From assembly GCA_963814315.1 (NCBI GenBank), contig CAWFCG010000001.1, positions 1-64,000 of the forward strand: a stretch of 64,000 nt of DNA, in the 5' to 3' direction. A model generated the notes under the pieces. That model ran no database searches, had not been told where the DNA came from, and worked only from the letters and a program-made list of their open reading frames with translations. Shown here in pieces: positions 8,258 through 17,510 of the stretch. Positions within the stretch are counted from its first letter, which is position 1, and the number at the start of each line of letters is the position of its first letter. The DNA is from JAFMJV01 sp963814315. GTDB lineage: Bacteria > Chloroflexota > Limnocylindria > Limnocylindrales > CSP1-4. The position numbers were made by a program, and so were the translations under genes.

Positions 8258-9205
8258 CTACTGGCTCAGGATGTCCAGGTAGCTCTGGGCTGTGTCGGCC
8301 TCGTAGAGGGCGCCGACGAGAACGTCGAAGCCGAGAGGGTAGCCGGCGGCCGCGGCAGCGGCCAGGCTCAGACCGACGTAGCTGGTCATCTGCGGGTCCT
8401 GCCACATGCCGGCAAGGACGTACCCGTCGATGATCTCCTGGGCGGTATCGACCGAGTTGCCCCAGCCGACCACGGGGATCTCACCGGGGGCCACGCCGAC
8501 TTGGTCCCACACGCGGGCGACCGAGCCGGTCACGAGGTCACCGAGGCCGATCATGGCGTCGATGTTGTCCTTGTTGGCAGTCAGGTAGTTGACCATCTCG
8601 TCGATGACCGTGGCCTGCTCATAGGTCGCGTCGGTGACTTCCCAGGTGATGCCCAGGGGCTCGAAGACGCTGGCGATGCCGCGCTCTTCATCGGCACCGT
8701 AGGTGGCACCAGGGACCTCGACAGGCATCCACACGAAGTCGCCTTCGCTGACGTAGCCGCCGTCCACGAGGAACTGCGCCCAACGCTGTCCGACCACTTC
8801 GTTGTTGGTGCCGACGTAGGCGTCGAAGCTGGCCGTCGGGTCTGGGGTGTTGATGTTGATGATGGGGATGCCTGCGGCATTGGCCTCAGCCGTCAACTCG
8901 ACCAGGCTGCCCGGGTCGGGGCTGGTGGTGACGATGCCGTCCGCACCGGCCGCGATAGCGGAGCGAACAGCTTCCTGCTGCAGCGCCACGTCATTGCTGT
9001 GGAACGAGGTGTTGACCTGTGCGCCGGTGTCCGCGGCCCACTGGTTGGCGCCATCGAGGAAGTAGGTCCAGACCGGGTCCGCGGGATCGCCGTGGGAGAT
9101 CCAGTAGAAGGTCTTGGCCTCGTCCTGCGCCGCAGCTGCCATCGGCAGTGAAGCGGCTAGAAGCAGGCTGCCGCCAAACGCCACGAGAGTGCTCTTCCTG
9201 ATCAT
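8258..9205 (-). CDS. Sugar ABC transporter substrate-binding protein (RbsB-like)
   Basis: A secreted or lipid-free exported protein of 315 residues. It opens with a signal peptide (IRKS, then a hydrophobic run ending in AAAAQ near residue 27), followed by the type I periplasmic-binding fold: DPVWTYFLDGANQWA, QQEAVRSAIAAGADGIVTTSPD, GIPIININTPDP, and a hinge with VVGWGNSVDTAQEIIDGYVLAGMWQDP. It captures a monosaccharide or small ligand outside the membrane for the permease and ATPase encoded downstream. A GGAGGAG box precedes the ATG. Gfo/Idh lies 217 bases upstream on the same strand and may act on the imported compound. Confidence 0.92.
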   Translation of the reverse strand: MIRKSTLVAFGGSLLLAASLPMAAAAQDEAKTFYWISHGDPADPVWTYFLDGANQWAADTGAQVNTSFHSNDVALQQEAVRSAIAAGADGIVTTSPDPGSLVELTAEANAAGIPIININTPDPTASFDAYVGTNNEVVGQRWAQFLVDGGYVSEGDFVWMPVEVPGATYGADEERGIASVFEPLGITWEVTDATYEQATVIDEMVNYLTANKDNIDAMIGLGDLVTGSVARVWDQVGVAPGEIPVVGWGNSVDTAQEIIDGYVLAGMWQDPQMTSYVGLSLAAAAAAGYPLGFDVLVGALYEADTAQSYLDILSQ

Positions 9206-9422
9206 CGAGATTGACTCCTCCGTCCTGTCTGTGTTGATGGATCGCGGATCCCCCTCAGGGCACCCTCAACAGGTCGGTCTGCGCTCGCTTCCTTTCGCCA
9301 AAGCGAGCCGCACGAACCTCCTCTGGTCAAGCTGACCTATCGATGCAGTCTACGCCCGCCTACATGGGCACGGACCGCTGAATCTCCCCACTCGTATAGG
9401 ACAGGCACACGCCGTGCAGGCC

Positions 9423-10496
9423 TTACAGCGAGATCTCGTCAAGGCGCACGGTGCGCCGCTCGGCAGCCGAGAGGTACCCGGCTTCGACGAGGCGCAAGGT
9501 TTCGAGGTTGTCACGCCCGGAGATAGAGGGTTCGCGCCCCTCCTCGACGGCCAGGAAGAGCTCACCCATGGTGGCGCCGAAGGCCTCCGGGAACCACTTG
9601 CGGGTGAAGGCCGGCTTGATCCATGTGTCGGGCCGATCAGCGGTAGTGAACTCAAGCGTGCTGAAGTCCCCCGTGGGCCAGCCGACGGTGCCCCGGGCGA
9701 TGGCATCCATGCCCTCGATGCGGTAATCCTCAGACCAATCGCGCGTCCAGGGGAAGCCGTCATCGAAGCCAGTGGCGAGCAACCCCGACGCGTAGCGCAG
9801 CACGTAGAGCGCGATGCTCTCACCGGCCCATGGCTGACCGGGGTAGCTGGCCAGGTGCGCCGTGATCTCCTGGGGCTCTCCGAAGAGGTAGCGAAACTGG
9901 TCCAGATGGTGGATGGACATGCCCAGCAGCATCAGACGGGGATAGTTGGCATCGTCCTTCCAGTACTCCTGCCACGGTTGGCGCGTGCGCATCTCGATCG
10001 ACGCCGTGACGAGCTGGCCGAAGATGCCGCGGTCGAGCAGCTCACGGCAGGCGCGGATGGCCGGATCCCAGCGCCCGTTCTGGTTGACCGCCAGCTTCAC
10101 CCCGGCGCGTTCGGCCGCGGCCACGATGGCCACCGCGTCCTCCAGCGTGTTGGCCATGGGCTTCTGCAGCAGCACATGTTTGCCCGCCTCGATGGCCGCG
10201 ATAGCCACCTCCCGATGCCGATGAGACGGCAGCGCGATGTCAACGACCTCCACGCTCGGGTCGTCGATGACGTCGCGAAAGTCGCTCGATGCCACCGCAA
10301 TGCCGAACTCGTCCGCAGCGACCCGGGCCGACTCGGATGTCCGTGAGGCGATGCGCACGACCTCCCAGCCGGCCGCCCGATAAGCGGGTAGATGGCACTC
10401 GCGCACGATCTTGCCGGCACCGATGACGCCGATGCGATACGACCGTGTGCCTATCCGCGGTGCGATGTCGAGCACTGCTGGATCGAACACGGCCAC
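9423..10496 (-). CDS. Gfo/Idh/MocA-family NAD(P)-dependent oxidoreductase
   Basis: A cytosolic dehydrogenase of 357 residues that oxidises or reduces a sugar, inositol or similar polyol. The Rossmann start IGVIGAGKIVRECHLPAYRAAG is near residue 22, the family lysine lies in LLQKPMANTLEDA (the usual EKP is here QKP), and MSIHHLDQFRYLFG carries the catalytic His region. The start is GTG with GGAGGGGA upstream. It is divergent from the 2-hydroxyacid dehydrogenase gene with 74 bases between starts, and lies upstream of the sugar importer on the same strand, which suggests catabolism of the imported substrate. The exact substrate is not readable. Confidence 0.9.
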   Translation of the reverse strand: MAVFDPAVLDIAPRIGTRSYRIGVIGAGKIVRECHLPAYRAAGWEVVRIASRTSESARVAADEFGIAVASSDFRDVIDDPSVEVVDIALPSHRHREVAIAAIEAGKHVLLQKPMANTLEDAVAIVAAAERAGVKLAVNQNGRWDPAIRACRELLDRGIFGQLVTASIEMRTRQPWQEYWKDDANYPRLMLLGMSIHHLDQFRYLFGEPQEITAHLASYPGQPWAGESIALYVLRYASGLLATGFDDGFPWTRDWSEDYRIEGMDAIARGTVGWPTGDFSTLEFTTADRPDTWIKPAFTRKWFPEAFGATMGELFLAVEEGREPSISGRDNLETLRLVEAGYLSAAERRTVRLDEISL

Positions 10497-10558
10497 TCCC
10501 CTCCTCTGCTTTCGATCGGGTCGAACCTGACGCTACCACCTGCTCCACGCACACACCG

Positions 10559-10564
10559 TACAGT
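10559..10564 (+). promoter_or_regulatory. -10 box (TACAGT) of a leaderless transcript
   Basis: TACAGT ends six bases before the ATG of the hydroxyacid dehydrogenase gene, with no ribosome-binding site between. That spacing puts the transcription start at or beside the start codon. No convincing -35 hexamer is seen. Confidence 0.45.
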
Positions 10565-10570
10565 CAGCAC

Positions 10571-11545
10571 ATGCTGACACGAGTGATGGTCATCGGGCGC
10601 CAAGGCGAAGAGCTTCCATTCGGACTGCCCGACTCACGGACCGGGGCCGAGTACGTGATGGCCGAGTCGATGCCCGACGTGCGCGCCCACCTCGCTGACT
10701 GTGACGTCGTCTTCCATTACGGCCGACCGCGCGACGCCCTGAGCGCCAACTGGGCGCTGACCGGTCGACTGCGCTGGGTGCACGTCGGCGGCGTCGGCGT
10801 CGACTGGACGCTCTTTCCGGAACTCGTCGAGAGCGATGTCGTACTGACCAACAGCCGCGGCGTCTTCGACACGACGCTGCCCGAGTACCTGCTGTCGCTG
10901 ATGCTGGCGCTGCTCAAGGACCTGCCGGGAACGATTCGAGCCCAGGCGCAGCACCAGTGGCGGCATCGGATGCTGGATCCACTCAGCGGTGGGCGCGCGG
11001 TCATCGTGGGCGCCGGCACGATCGCCCAAGCCGCCGCGCGTCTGCTGCGGGCCCTGGGCGTCTCGGTGACCCTGGTCGGTCGCCGCGAGCGTGACGGCGA
11101 CCCTGACGAGGGACGCATCCGCGCGGTGGCGGACCTACCCGCGCTGCTGCCGAACGCCGACTGGCTCATCGTCCTCACTCCGCTGACGCCCCAGACTCGG
11201 GGGCTCATCGGCGTCGCTGAGCTGGCATCGCTGCCGCTTGGCGCCCGAGTCGTCAACATCGGCCGCGGACCGGTGGTAGTGGAGGAGGCGCTCATCGGGG
11301 CGCTGCGCTCGGGGGCGCTGGCCGGTGCGGCGCTGGACGTCTTCGAGCACGAGCCACTCGACGCGGGCAGTCCCCTGTGGGACATGCCCAACGTCATCGT
11401 CTCGCCGCACATCGGTGGTGATGTGGCGGACACGCCACAGGCGTTCAGTCGGGCGTTCCTGGCCAACCTGGAGCGCTACATGGCGGGGGAGCCGCTCCAG
11501 AACGTGGTCGACAAGCATCTCGGCTTCGTCGCTACTCGCGGGTAG
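10571..11545 (+). CDS. D-isomer-specific 2-hydroxyacid dehydrogenase
   Basis: A 324-residue NAD(P)-dependent dehydrogenase. The cofactor loop is VIVGAGTIAQAAARLL, the catalytic triad appears as Arg before VVNIGRGP-type context, Glu in ALDVFEHEPL, and His in SPHIGGDVADTP. An ATG at 10571 is chosen: a longer frame begins at 10445 but would overlap the divergent Gfo/Idh gene and its own -10 box. The family reduces 2-oxoacids such as glyoxylate, hydroxypyruvate or phenylpyruvate. The C-terminal end overlaps the convergent GH66 gene by 14 bases. Specific substrate unknown. Confidence 0.9.
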   Translation: MLTRVMVIGRQGEELPFGLPDSRTGAEYVMAESMPDVRAHLADCDVVFHYGRPRDALSANWALTGRLRWVHVGGVGVDWTLFPELVESDVVLTNSRGVFDTTLPEYLLSLMLALLKDLPGTIRAQAQHQWRHRMLDPLSGGRAVIVGAGTIAQAAARLLRALGVSVTLVGRRERDGDPDEGRIRAVADLPALLPNADWLIVLTPLTPQTRGLIGVAELASLPLGARVVNIGRGPVVVEEALIGALRSGALAGAALDVFEHEPLDAGSPLWDMPNVIVSPHIGGDVADTPQAFSRAFLANLERYMAGEPLQNVVDKHLGFVATRG

Positions 11546-13232
11546 TGTCCACCATCAGCAGCCAACGCCGGAACGTAGGCAGCACCCAACCGCCGCCCTC
11601 GGCGGACAGCGGCGCGGCCGCCCCCGCGTCGGTCCAGGGCGAAGCGGCGACCGGTGCCGTAAGGCCACTCCAGAAGAGACGCAGTCCCACCTGGTCGACG
11701 GACGGGGATTTCGGCGTATCCCAATAGGCGTCAGCCTGGCCGCGCAGATCGACCAGGTGGAGGACGCGCCGCCCATCGTTGGTGCGAGTGGCGCCCAGCC
11801 AGATGGCGCCTGCCTCTGGCCCCGATGAGCAGCGGACGTCGTGGCCGTCAGCATCGACGATGCACACAGCGGCCGCCTCGGCGCGCTCCAGATCTGGCGC
11901 CGACACCAGGTGCAGGTAGCGTGCGCTGAAGCGCCACAGCGCGCGCATCTCCATGGTCTCAGCATCCAGCAGCGGGACCGCGGCGGGGTAGTAGCCCTCG
12001 ACCAGTAGCCGATCTCCGTCCGCGAGGGTGTGGTGATAGGCACCGCTGGCCATGATCACCGCGCCCTGCAACAGCGACGCTTCGAACGCGGCCGCACGCT
12101 CATCACTGCCGCTGTCGTCGGCGACGCTCGCGCGCAGGGTGGCCGCGTAGGCCGCGATGACGACCTGCCGCCCGGCGGCCAGCGATCGCGCCTGTTCGAT
12201 CCAGCGAACGACATCGGCGAACTCGCGGTCCGGCGGCCACAACTCGAGATAGAGCGCCGCGGTCGCAGCCGGAGCCACCGTGTCGAGCGGGAAGCCATCG
12301 ACGCAGTTGAAGAGCACCCGCGTGCCGGGCGCGATCGCTGCGACCCGTTCGGCCGCCTCATCGATGAGCGCCGGATAGAGCGCCGCGAAGTCGAGGGCCT
12401 CTCCGTCCGCACCGACGGCCGAGTGCGGCGGGCCATAGGTGTCCATGTGGATCCCGTCGAAGGCGAAGCCCTCGATGGCGGCTGCGTACTCGTCGAGCAA
12501 TCGGGTGCGCCAGGCAGAGCCCGGCCGCAGATCGTTGATGTAGAACACTGCGCCAAGGCTGAGCGGCTCGCCGGCGGTATCGAACACCCGCTCGTCGGGA
12601 TGTCCCGCGACGTAGTCGGCTTCCGCGCCGTACACCGCCCCGTAGGCCAGCGACGCGATGCCACATTCGTGCCCCGAGATGACCGAGGCTCGCACCGCAG
12701 CGTGCGAGACGGTCCGTCCGAGCGCGTCGACGAAGGTGTCACCGCCGTCGGGTGGCTGATATCGGTAGTGGCGCCACATCCAGTCGTAGTGCTGCACCAC
12801 ATTGACGTGCCAGGCGGCGAGGTCGCGGGTCACGCGGACGGCACCAGGGGCATCTTCGTAGTCGGTCATGGCCGCGTGCCGAGGCGATTGCCACCAACCC
12901 TCGATGGCCTCCACGGCCGAAGATGCCTCGATGATGGACGATCCATCGGTCACCCTGAGCCGCAGCCCATAGCCATGACGAGCCATGGCGGGCACCCGCA
13001 TGAGCCACCGATGAGTAGCGGTCCCCACCCCGAGGTCGGTCGATTCGCGGATGGTGGTGATCTCCTCAGCCACGTCCAACAGGCTCACCTCGAGCCGGAC
13101 GTGCACAGCCCGGTCGGCGACAAGCCCAGCTACGATCGCCAGCTCGCCTCCCGGGGTCACCCAATGGCGCGACGGCCCGAAGGCCACGATGATGACCGAG
13201 TCGGCGGAGGTGGCGGGCTTGGCGTCTCTCAT
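11532..13232 (-). CDS. Glycoside hydrolase family 66 (dextranase / cycloisomaltooligosaccharide transferase-like)
   Basis: A 566-residue protein with GH66 marks: QHYDWMWRH at residues 147-155, GAVFYINDLRPGSAW, then FDGIHMDTYG at 258-267 and LYLELWPP near 328-334. By family analogy Asp264 is the nucleophile and Glu330 the acid/base; their 66-residue spacing resembles that of known dextranases. It has no signal peptide, so it would act in the cytosol on imported alpha-1,6-linked glucans or their cyclic forms. The start is the ATG of an ATGA overlap with the GH15 gene; a longer frame to 13304 would overlap that gene further. It is the last gene of the ROK-binding protein-permease operon. Confidence 0.85.
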   Translation of the reverse strand: MRDAKPATSADSVIIVAFGPSRHWVTPGGELAIVAGLVADRAVHVRLEVSLLDVAEEITTIRESTDLGVGTATHRWLMRVPAMARHGYGLRLRVTDGSSIIEASSAVEAIEGWWQSPRHAAMTDYEDAPGAVRVTRDLAAWHVNVVQHYDWMWRHYRYQPPDGGDTFVDALGRTVSHAAVRASVISGHECGIASLAYGAVYGAEADYVAGHPDERVFDTAGEPLSLGAVFYINDLRPGSAWRTRLLDEYAAAIEGFAFDGIHMDTYGPPHSAVGADGEALDFAALYPALIDEAAERVAAIAPGTRVLFNCVDGFPLDTVAPAATAALYLELWPPDREFADVVRWIEQARSLAAGRQVVIAAYAATLRASVADDSGSDERAAAFEASLLQGAVIMASGAYHHTLADGDRLLVEGYYPAAVPLLDAETMEMRALWRFSARYLHLVSAPDLERAEAAAVCIVDADGHDVRCSSGPEAGAIWLGATRTNDGRRVLHLVDLRGQADAYWDTPKSPSVDQVGLRLFWSGLTAPVAASPWTDAGAAAPLSAEGGGWVLPTFRRWLLMVDTTRE

Positions 13233-14353
13233 GCCCGATCGCCCGTCAGGTCGACCCGTCGCTCCAACTCGCTGCGCAATGACAGGTACGCCGCGTGGGA
13301 CCACAGCAGCGGTCGCGCCGACTCACCCCAGAGCTCGCGCCACTCATCGATGCGTCCCGGTGTCAGGGCGTGGTCGGCGACCTGCTCGGGTAGCTGGCCC
13401 CGCTCATCCGCCTGGGCCTCGATCCAGCGGAGTGCCCGGAGCGCACGCTCCATATCGCCCGGCCCATCGCGACGAAGCAGGACGCGACCGTAGGCGGATG
13501 TCAGCACCGGCCAGGCCCCGCCACCGTAGTAGGTGTCGCTGGCGTAGCGGTGGACGCCAGGACCATCGGTGACGATCTCGCTCTCGATGCGACGCAACGT
13601 GGCGGCGAACCGCGGCTCGGTCGCCAAGACCGACTCATAGGGTGCCGCCATCCAAAGCAGGCTGGCGTCGACCTCGGGATTGCCGAGCCACTTGGTATAG
13701 GCACCATCAAGGACAGACATGCGCTCCTCGAGCTCGTTCCGAAGCTGCCCGATGGCAGGCTCGGCCGCCAGCCGAGGGACCATCGAGATGGCCGCTTCCG
13801 TGCCCACGCGGATGGCCGCCAGGGTGCTGCTGTGGACGTGCTCGTCGAACTCTTCCCATGCGTCTGCACAGGGCCACGACCACAGGTCGCCAAGGTAGCG
13901 TGCGACGTGCTCCACGGCCAAGACCAGCCCGGCATCGAGTCGGCCTCCGTGCAGGACGTGATGAGCGAGGCTCCACAGCCAGATGCCAGGTCCGTCGAGC
14001 TGGAACGTGGGCCAGTCGGTGTCGGCGGGCAAGCCATCGGCCCCATAGCGGCAATGCAGGTAATCGGTCGCCGCGGGCGTGCGGCCAGCACGAGCCGCCT
14101 CACGCGCTCGCTCGATTCCGGGGGCACTCGATAGCACGACGCCGGCGACCCAATGGTGGAACCGCGCCGCCCACTCGATCTGGCCCACGTTGTCGAGCGC
14201 CTCGGCGATGAAGGCGCCGTCGCGGAACCACGAGTAGCCGTATTGGCTGAACGTGGGGCCAGCCACGAAGGCACCGCTGGCGGCCTGTCCGGAGCCGATG
14301 ATGGCGAGGCTGGATGCGACGAGGTCGGGAGCGGCAGGGCCGCGATCAGTCAT
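13229..14353 (-). CDS. Glycoside hydrolase family 15-like (glucoamylase/glucodextranase)
   Basis: A 374-residue alpha/alpha-barrel hydrolase. YGYSWFRDGAF is near residue 40, DGPGIWLWSL near 120, the probable acid Glu lies in ADAWEEF (residues 164-169), and LPEQ near residue 330 holds the probable base, followed by RPLLWSHAAYL. GH15 releases beta-glucose from the non-reducing ends of alpha-glucans. It lacks a signal peptide and the starch- or dextran-binding add-ons of secreted members and is shorter than the usual 600 or more residues because it lacks the N-terminal beta-sandwich. It starts four bases after the permease stop and overlaps the GH66 gene by ATGA. Confidence 0.85.
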   Translation of the reverse strand: MTDRGPAAPDLVASSLAIIGSGQAASGAFVAGPTFSQYGYSWFRDGAFIAEALDNVGQIEWAARFHHWVAGVVLSSAPGIERAREAARAGRTPAATDYLHCRYGADGLPADTDWPTFQLDGPGIWLWSLAHHVLHGGRLDAGLVLAVEHVARYLGDLWSWPCADAWEEFDEHVHSSTLAAIRVGTEAAISMVPRLAAEPAIGQLRNELEERMSVLDGAYTKWLGNPEVDASLLWMAAPYESVLATEPRFAATLRRIESEIVTDGPGVHRYASDTYYGGGAWPVLTSAYGRVLLRRDGPGDMERALRALRWIEAQADERGQLPEQVADHALTPGRIDEWRELWGESARPLLWSHAAYLSLRSELERRVDLTGDRA

Positions 14354-14357
14354 GGCG

Positions 14358-15200
14358 TCACCCCTTGGTAGCTCCGACGAAGGCGCCGCTGACGAACTGC
14401 CGCTGCAGTGCCACGAAGAGGATCAGCACCGGCGCCAGGGCGATGAGCGAGGCCGCGAAGACGAGGCCCCATTCGGTCGACTGGGCTCGCTGCAGCATAC
14501 GGATGCCGATGGGCAGCGTGTAGAGCTCCTTGTCGGCGAGGATGGTGATGGCCCAGGTGAACTCGTCCCAGGCGGCCAGCCAGCTGAAGATGGTGACCGT
14601 GGCGAGGCCAGGCTTCGAGAGTGGCAGCGCGATGGACCTGAACGCGCGCCAAGGCCCGGCCCCGTCCACCGCGGCCGCGTCGAACAGCTCCTGCGGCATG
14701 GCCGAGTAGAAGCCACGCAAGAGGAAGGTATTCAAACCCAGGTTCATCACCGAGTAGACCACGATGAGCCCCCACAGGCTGTTGAGCAGCCCCAGGTCGC
14801 GAGCCAGGATGAATTGCGGGATCAGCAGCAGCATGCCCGGCACCATCATGGTGAACAGCAGCAGCGCGAAGAGGATGCGCCGACCGGGGAAGCGGTACCG
14901 GGCAAAGGCGAAGCCGAGCATGGCCGAGAGCGACACGGAGATGGCCGTGCTGGTCGCGGTCACCACCACGCTGTTGACGAAGTACCGTGCGAAGTCGCCA
15001 CTCGACCAGGCACGCGTGAAGTTGTCCAGCGTTGGCGCCTCGGGGATGAGCTGCGGCGGGATCTCAAGCACATAGGCGTGCGGCTTGAAGGCAGTGCTGA
15101 CCATCAGGGCGAAGGGCGCGATCATGATGAGCCCGAAGGCCAGCGCCAAGCTGAACGAGATCCAGCGCTGGATCCTGACCCTTCGGTAGCCGCTGATCAC
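14358..15200 (-). CDS. Carbohydrate ABC transporter permease, MalG type
   Basis: A 280-residue membrane subunit with six hydrophobic segments, starting with SFSLALAFGLIMIAPFALMVSTAFK. The ATPase-docking EAA loop reads RGFYSAMPQELFDAAAVDGAGPWRAFRSIALPLSKPGL in the usual place. The start is a GTG overlapping the upstream permease stop (GTGA); a longer open frame to 15323 would lie inside the other permease gene. It pairs with the MalF-type subunit to import an oligosaccharide. No ATPase is in this operon, so an MsmX/MalK-type shared ATPase elsewhere must serve it. Confidence 0.93.
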   Translation of the reverse strand: MISGYRRVRIQRWISFSLALAFGLIMIAPFALMVSTAFKPHAYVLEIPPQLIPEAPTLDNFTRAWSSGDFARYFVNSVVVTATSTAISVSLSAMLGFAFARYRFPGRRILFALLLFTMMVPGMLLLIPQFILARDLGLLNSLWGLIVVYSVMNLGLNTFLLRGFYSAMPQELFDAAAVDGAGPWRAFRSIALPLSKPGLATVTIFSWLAAWDEFTWAITILADKELYTLPIGIRMLQRAQSTEWGLVFAASLIALAPVLILFVALQRQFVSGAFVGATKG

Positions 15201-16177
15201 GACCCGTCCTGCTGTCTCGCGAAACGGAACTCGATGACGCTGATGGCCGCGACGACGGCCGCGACCATGAACGACAGCGCCGCACCGTAGGCCAGGTCGA
15301 TCTCCTGGAACGCCTGCTTCCACGTATAGGTGAGCACGACATCGGTGCTGTTGAGCGGCCCGCCAAGCTGGCCCACGGCCGCGGTGGACATGACGAAGAT
15401 GCTGATGAAGGCCGAGAAGCCGCCGATGGTCAGGACGATGAGCAAGAACGTCGTCGTGGCGCGCAGGAACGGCAGCGTCACGTTGCGGAATCGCGCCCAG
15501 ACACCGGCGCCGTCCATGGCGGCCGCCTCATGCAACTCCACCGGCACGCCCTGCAAACCCGCGAGGTAGACCACCATGGTCCAGCCGATGCCCTTCCAGA
15601 CCCCGAGGATGGCGATGGCCCAGAGCGCGGTGGCCGGCTCTGCCAGCCAGGCGATGTTCTTGTCGATGATCCCCAGGACATCCTTGAGGAACCAGTTGAG
15701 CACGCCCGACTGGCCGTTGTAGAGCCAGACGAAGATGAGCGACACGATGACCCAGCTGCTGATGACGGGCAGGTAGTAGACGAGCCGGAAGACCGACCGA
15801 CCATGGATCTTCTCGTTAAGCAGGAGCGCCGCGCCCAGACCCAGCACCAGCTGTCCGGCCACCGTCACGACCGTGTATCCCACGGTCGCGCCGAGCGAGC
15901 GCCAGAAGAGCGGATCACCCAGGGCCCGGGCGTAGTTGTCGAGCCCGACGAACGACGTCTCCCCGCGGAGCTTCCAGTCGGTGAAGCTCATGACGAAGGA
16001 CTTCAGGATGGGGAAGGCGGCCCACATGGCGAACAGCAGCAGCCCCGGCAGGATGAGGCCATAGATGGGGAGCAGCCGCCGAAGGCGACTGCTCCAGGGT
16101 TCCACGAGCACGGTGCCCGCGGGCAGGGAATCGGGCCGCCGCCCGAATAGCGCGACGGTGCGGCGGCCCATCCCCAT
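15197..16177 (-). CDS. Carbohydrate ABC transporter permease, MalF type
   Basis: A 326-residue membrane protein with about six transmembrane segments, the first at YGLILPGLLLFAMWAAFPI near residue 40. The EAA loop is GVPVELHEAAAMDGAGVWARFRNVTLPFLR. It starts 30 bases after the binding-protein stop and overlaps the MalG-type gene by GTGA. The two subunits form the channel for the sugar delivered by the upstream binding protein. Confidence 0.93.
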   Translation of the reverse strand: MGMGRRTVALFGRRPDSLPAGTVLVEPWSSRLRRLLPIYGLILPGLLLFAMWAAFPILKSFVMSFTDWKLRGETSFVGLDNYARALGDPLFWRSLGATVGYTVVTVAGQLVLGLGAALLLNEKIHGRSVFRLVYYLPVISSWVIVSLIFVWLYNGQSGVLNWFLKDVLGIIDKNIAWLAEPATALWAIAILGVWKGIGWTMVVYLAGLQGVPVELHEAAAMDGAGVWARFRNVTLPFLRATTTFLLIVLTIGGFSAFISIFVMSTAAVGQLGGPLNSTDVVLTYTWKQAFQEIDLAYGAALSFMVAAVVAAISVIEFRFARQQDGS

Positions 16178-16207
16178 GTCGTTCGAGAGGTTCCCGAGGC
16201 GGGGTGG

Positions 16208-17491
16208 CTACTGGGCCAGCAGGCCGTCGACGATGCCAGCAGCCTCGTCGAGCGCAGCCTGGACCTCCATGTCACCGCGCAACGCCTTCAGCACGGCGTT
16301 GCCGATGGCCTCATCGATCTTGGGCCAGGACGGCACCGGCGTTCGGGCATTGGCCGTCTGGAGCTGCTGCATGAAGGTGGGATAGTAGTCGGGCAGATCG
16401 GGGTTTCCGACCAAGCTCGACAAGACCGGCATCTGGCCGACCTTGCCCATGGCCAGCTGCGACTCCTCCGACAGCATGTGACGCACGAAGGCGAGCGACG
16501 CGTCCTTGTTCTCGGTCGTGTTGAAGACGACGATGTCCTCGCCACCGACCACCGACTGGCTGCCGGCCGGACCGGCGGGCACAGGCGTGAAGCTGAAGCT
16601 GAGATCGGGGAACTGGTTGGCGAAGATGCCCGGCATCCATGGACCTTCGAGGACCGTGGCGGTCTGGCCGTTGCCGAACTGGTCGGAGGTGTTGGTGCCA
16701 CCACCAAGGATGCTGGGAGACAGGTAGCCCTTGTCAAGCCAGTCCTTGAGCATCGTCACAGCCGCGACCGAGCCCTCACCGTTGAGATAGCCGCTGGCGG
16801 TGGTCAGGCCCTCGTCGGTGACCGCGCCGCCCATGGACCAGATCCAGGGCAAGACGCTCCAGGCTCCGGTGCCCCCTTCGGCGTAGCCGTAGACGCCTTC
16901 ACCCATCGTGTCCGAGACCTTGGCGAGCATGGCCTCGAAGTCTTCGACCGTTGCCGGAGCCTCACTGATGCCAGCGGCTTCAAGCACCGCGTCATTCATG
17001 AAGATGATTCGGGTGTTGGTGTCGAGTGGGAGGCCGTAGTAGTGGTCGCCCCACTTGTTGGTCGAGAGAGGACCCGGGAAGACCCCAGCCGCCAGGTCGG
17101 CGAAATCAGGCATCTCCTCGTCGAGGGCCAGGAGGGCGTCCTGGTCGGCGAACTCGGGGACCCAGATGATGTCAGCGCGCAGCACGTCCGGCAGCACGCC
17201 GCCGGCGAGGCCGGTGATGAGCTTCTGCCGCAAGTCGTCGTAGGGGATCTCCTGCGTCTCCACCGTGACATTGGGATAGGCCGCCTGGAAGGCCGGCAGC
17301 ACCTCATCACGGAACGTGGTGATCTCGCTGCCATCAGCGCCATACCCGTTCCAGAAGGTGACAGTGCCTGACACCGACTCGTCGGGTGCCATGGACTCAT
17401 CCTGTGCGACTGCGACGCCGCTCAATGTCAGCGCCAGCGCGGCTGGCAACGCCACGGCGGCCGCGAGCCGCCTCCGATCGGTCAGACCCAT
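16208..17491 (-). CDS. Carbohydrate ABC transporter extracellular solute-binding protein (MalE-like)
   Basis: A 427-residue exported protein. The N-terminus is a signal peptide (DRRR, then AAAVALPAALALTLSGVAVA with cleavage before QDES near residue 30). The mature part has the family 1 solute-binding pattern: GTVTFWNGYGADGSEI, VETQEIPYDDLRQKLITGLAGG, LPDVLRADIIWVPEFADQ, and GPWMPGIFANQFP. There is no lipobox Cys. It lies 19 bases after the ROK regulator gene and heads the transport part of the operon; the linked GH15 and GH66 enzymes suggest an alpha-glucan oligosaccharide such as isomaltooligosaccharides. Confidence 0.93.
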   Translation of the reverse strand: MGLTDRRRLAAAVALPAALALTLSGVAVAQDESMAPDESVSGTVTFWNGYGADGSEITTFRDEVLPAFQAAYPNVTVETQEIPYDDLRQKLITGLAGGVLPDVLRADIIWVPEFADQDALLALDEEMPDFADLAAGVFPGPLSTNKWGDHYYGLPLDTNTRIIFMNDAVLEAAGISEAPATVEDFEAMLAKVSDTMGEGVYGYAEGGTGAWSVLPWIWSMGGAVTDEGLTTASGYLNGEGSVAAVTMLKDWLDKGYLSPSILGGGTNTSDQFGNGQTATVLEGPWMPGIFANQFPDLSFSFTPVPAGPAGSQSVVGGEDIVVFNTTENKDASLAFVRHMLSEESQLAMGKVGQMPVLSSLVGNPDLPDYYPTFMQQLQTANARTPVPSWPKIDEAIGNAVLKALRGDMEVQAALDEAAGIVDGLLAQ

Positions 17492-17510
17492 GATCGTGTT
17501 CCTCCTTGGC

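Noticed and set aside
9206..9422. TTGACC and TAGACT boxes on the minus strand as a promoter for the sugar importer
   Set aside because: The two boxes are in the wrong order or spacing for one promoter, and no alternative -10 fits. The gap probably contains a promoter, but I cannot place it.
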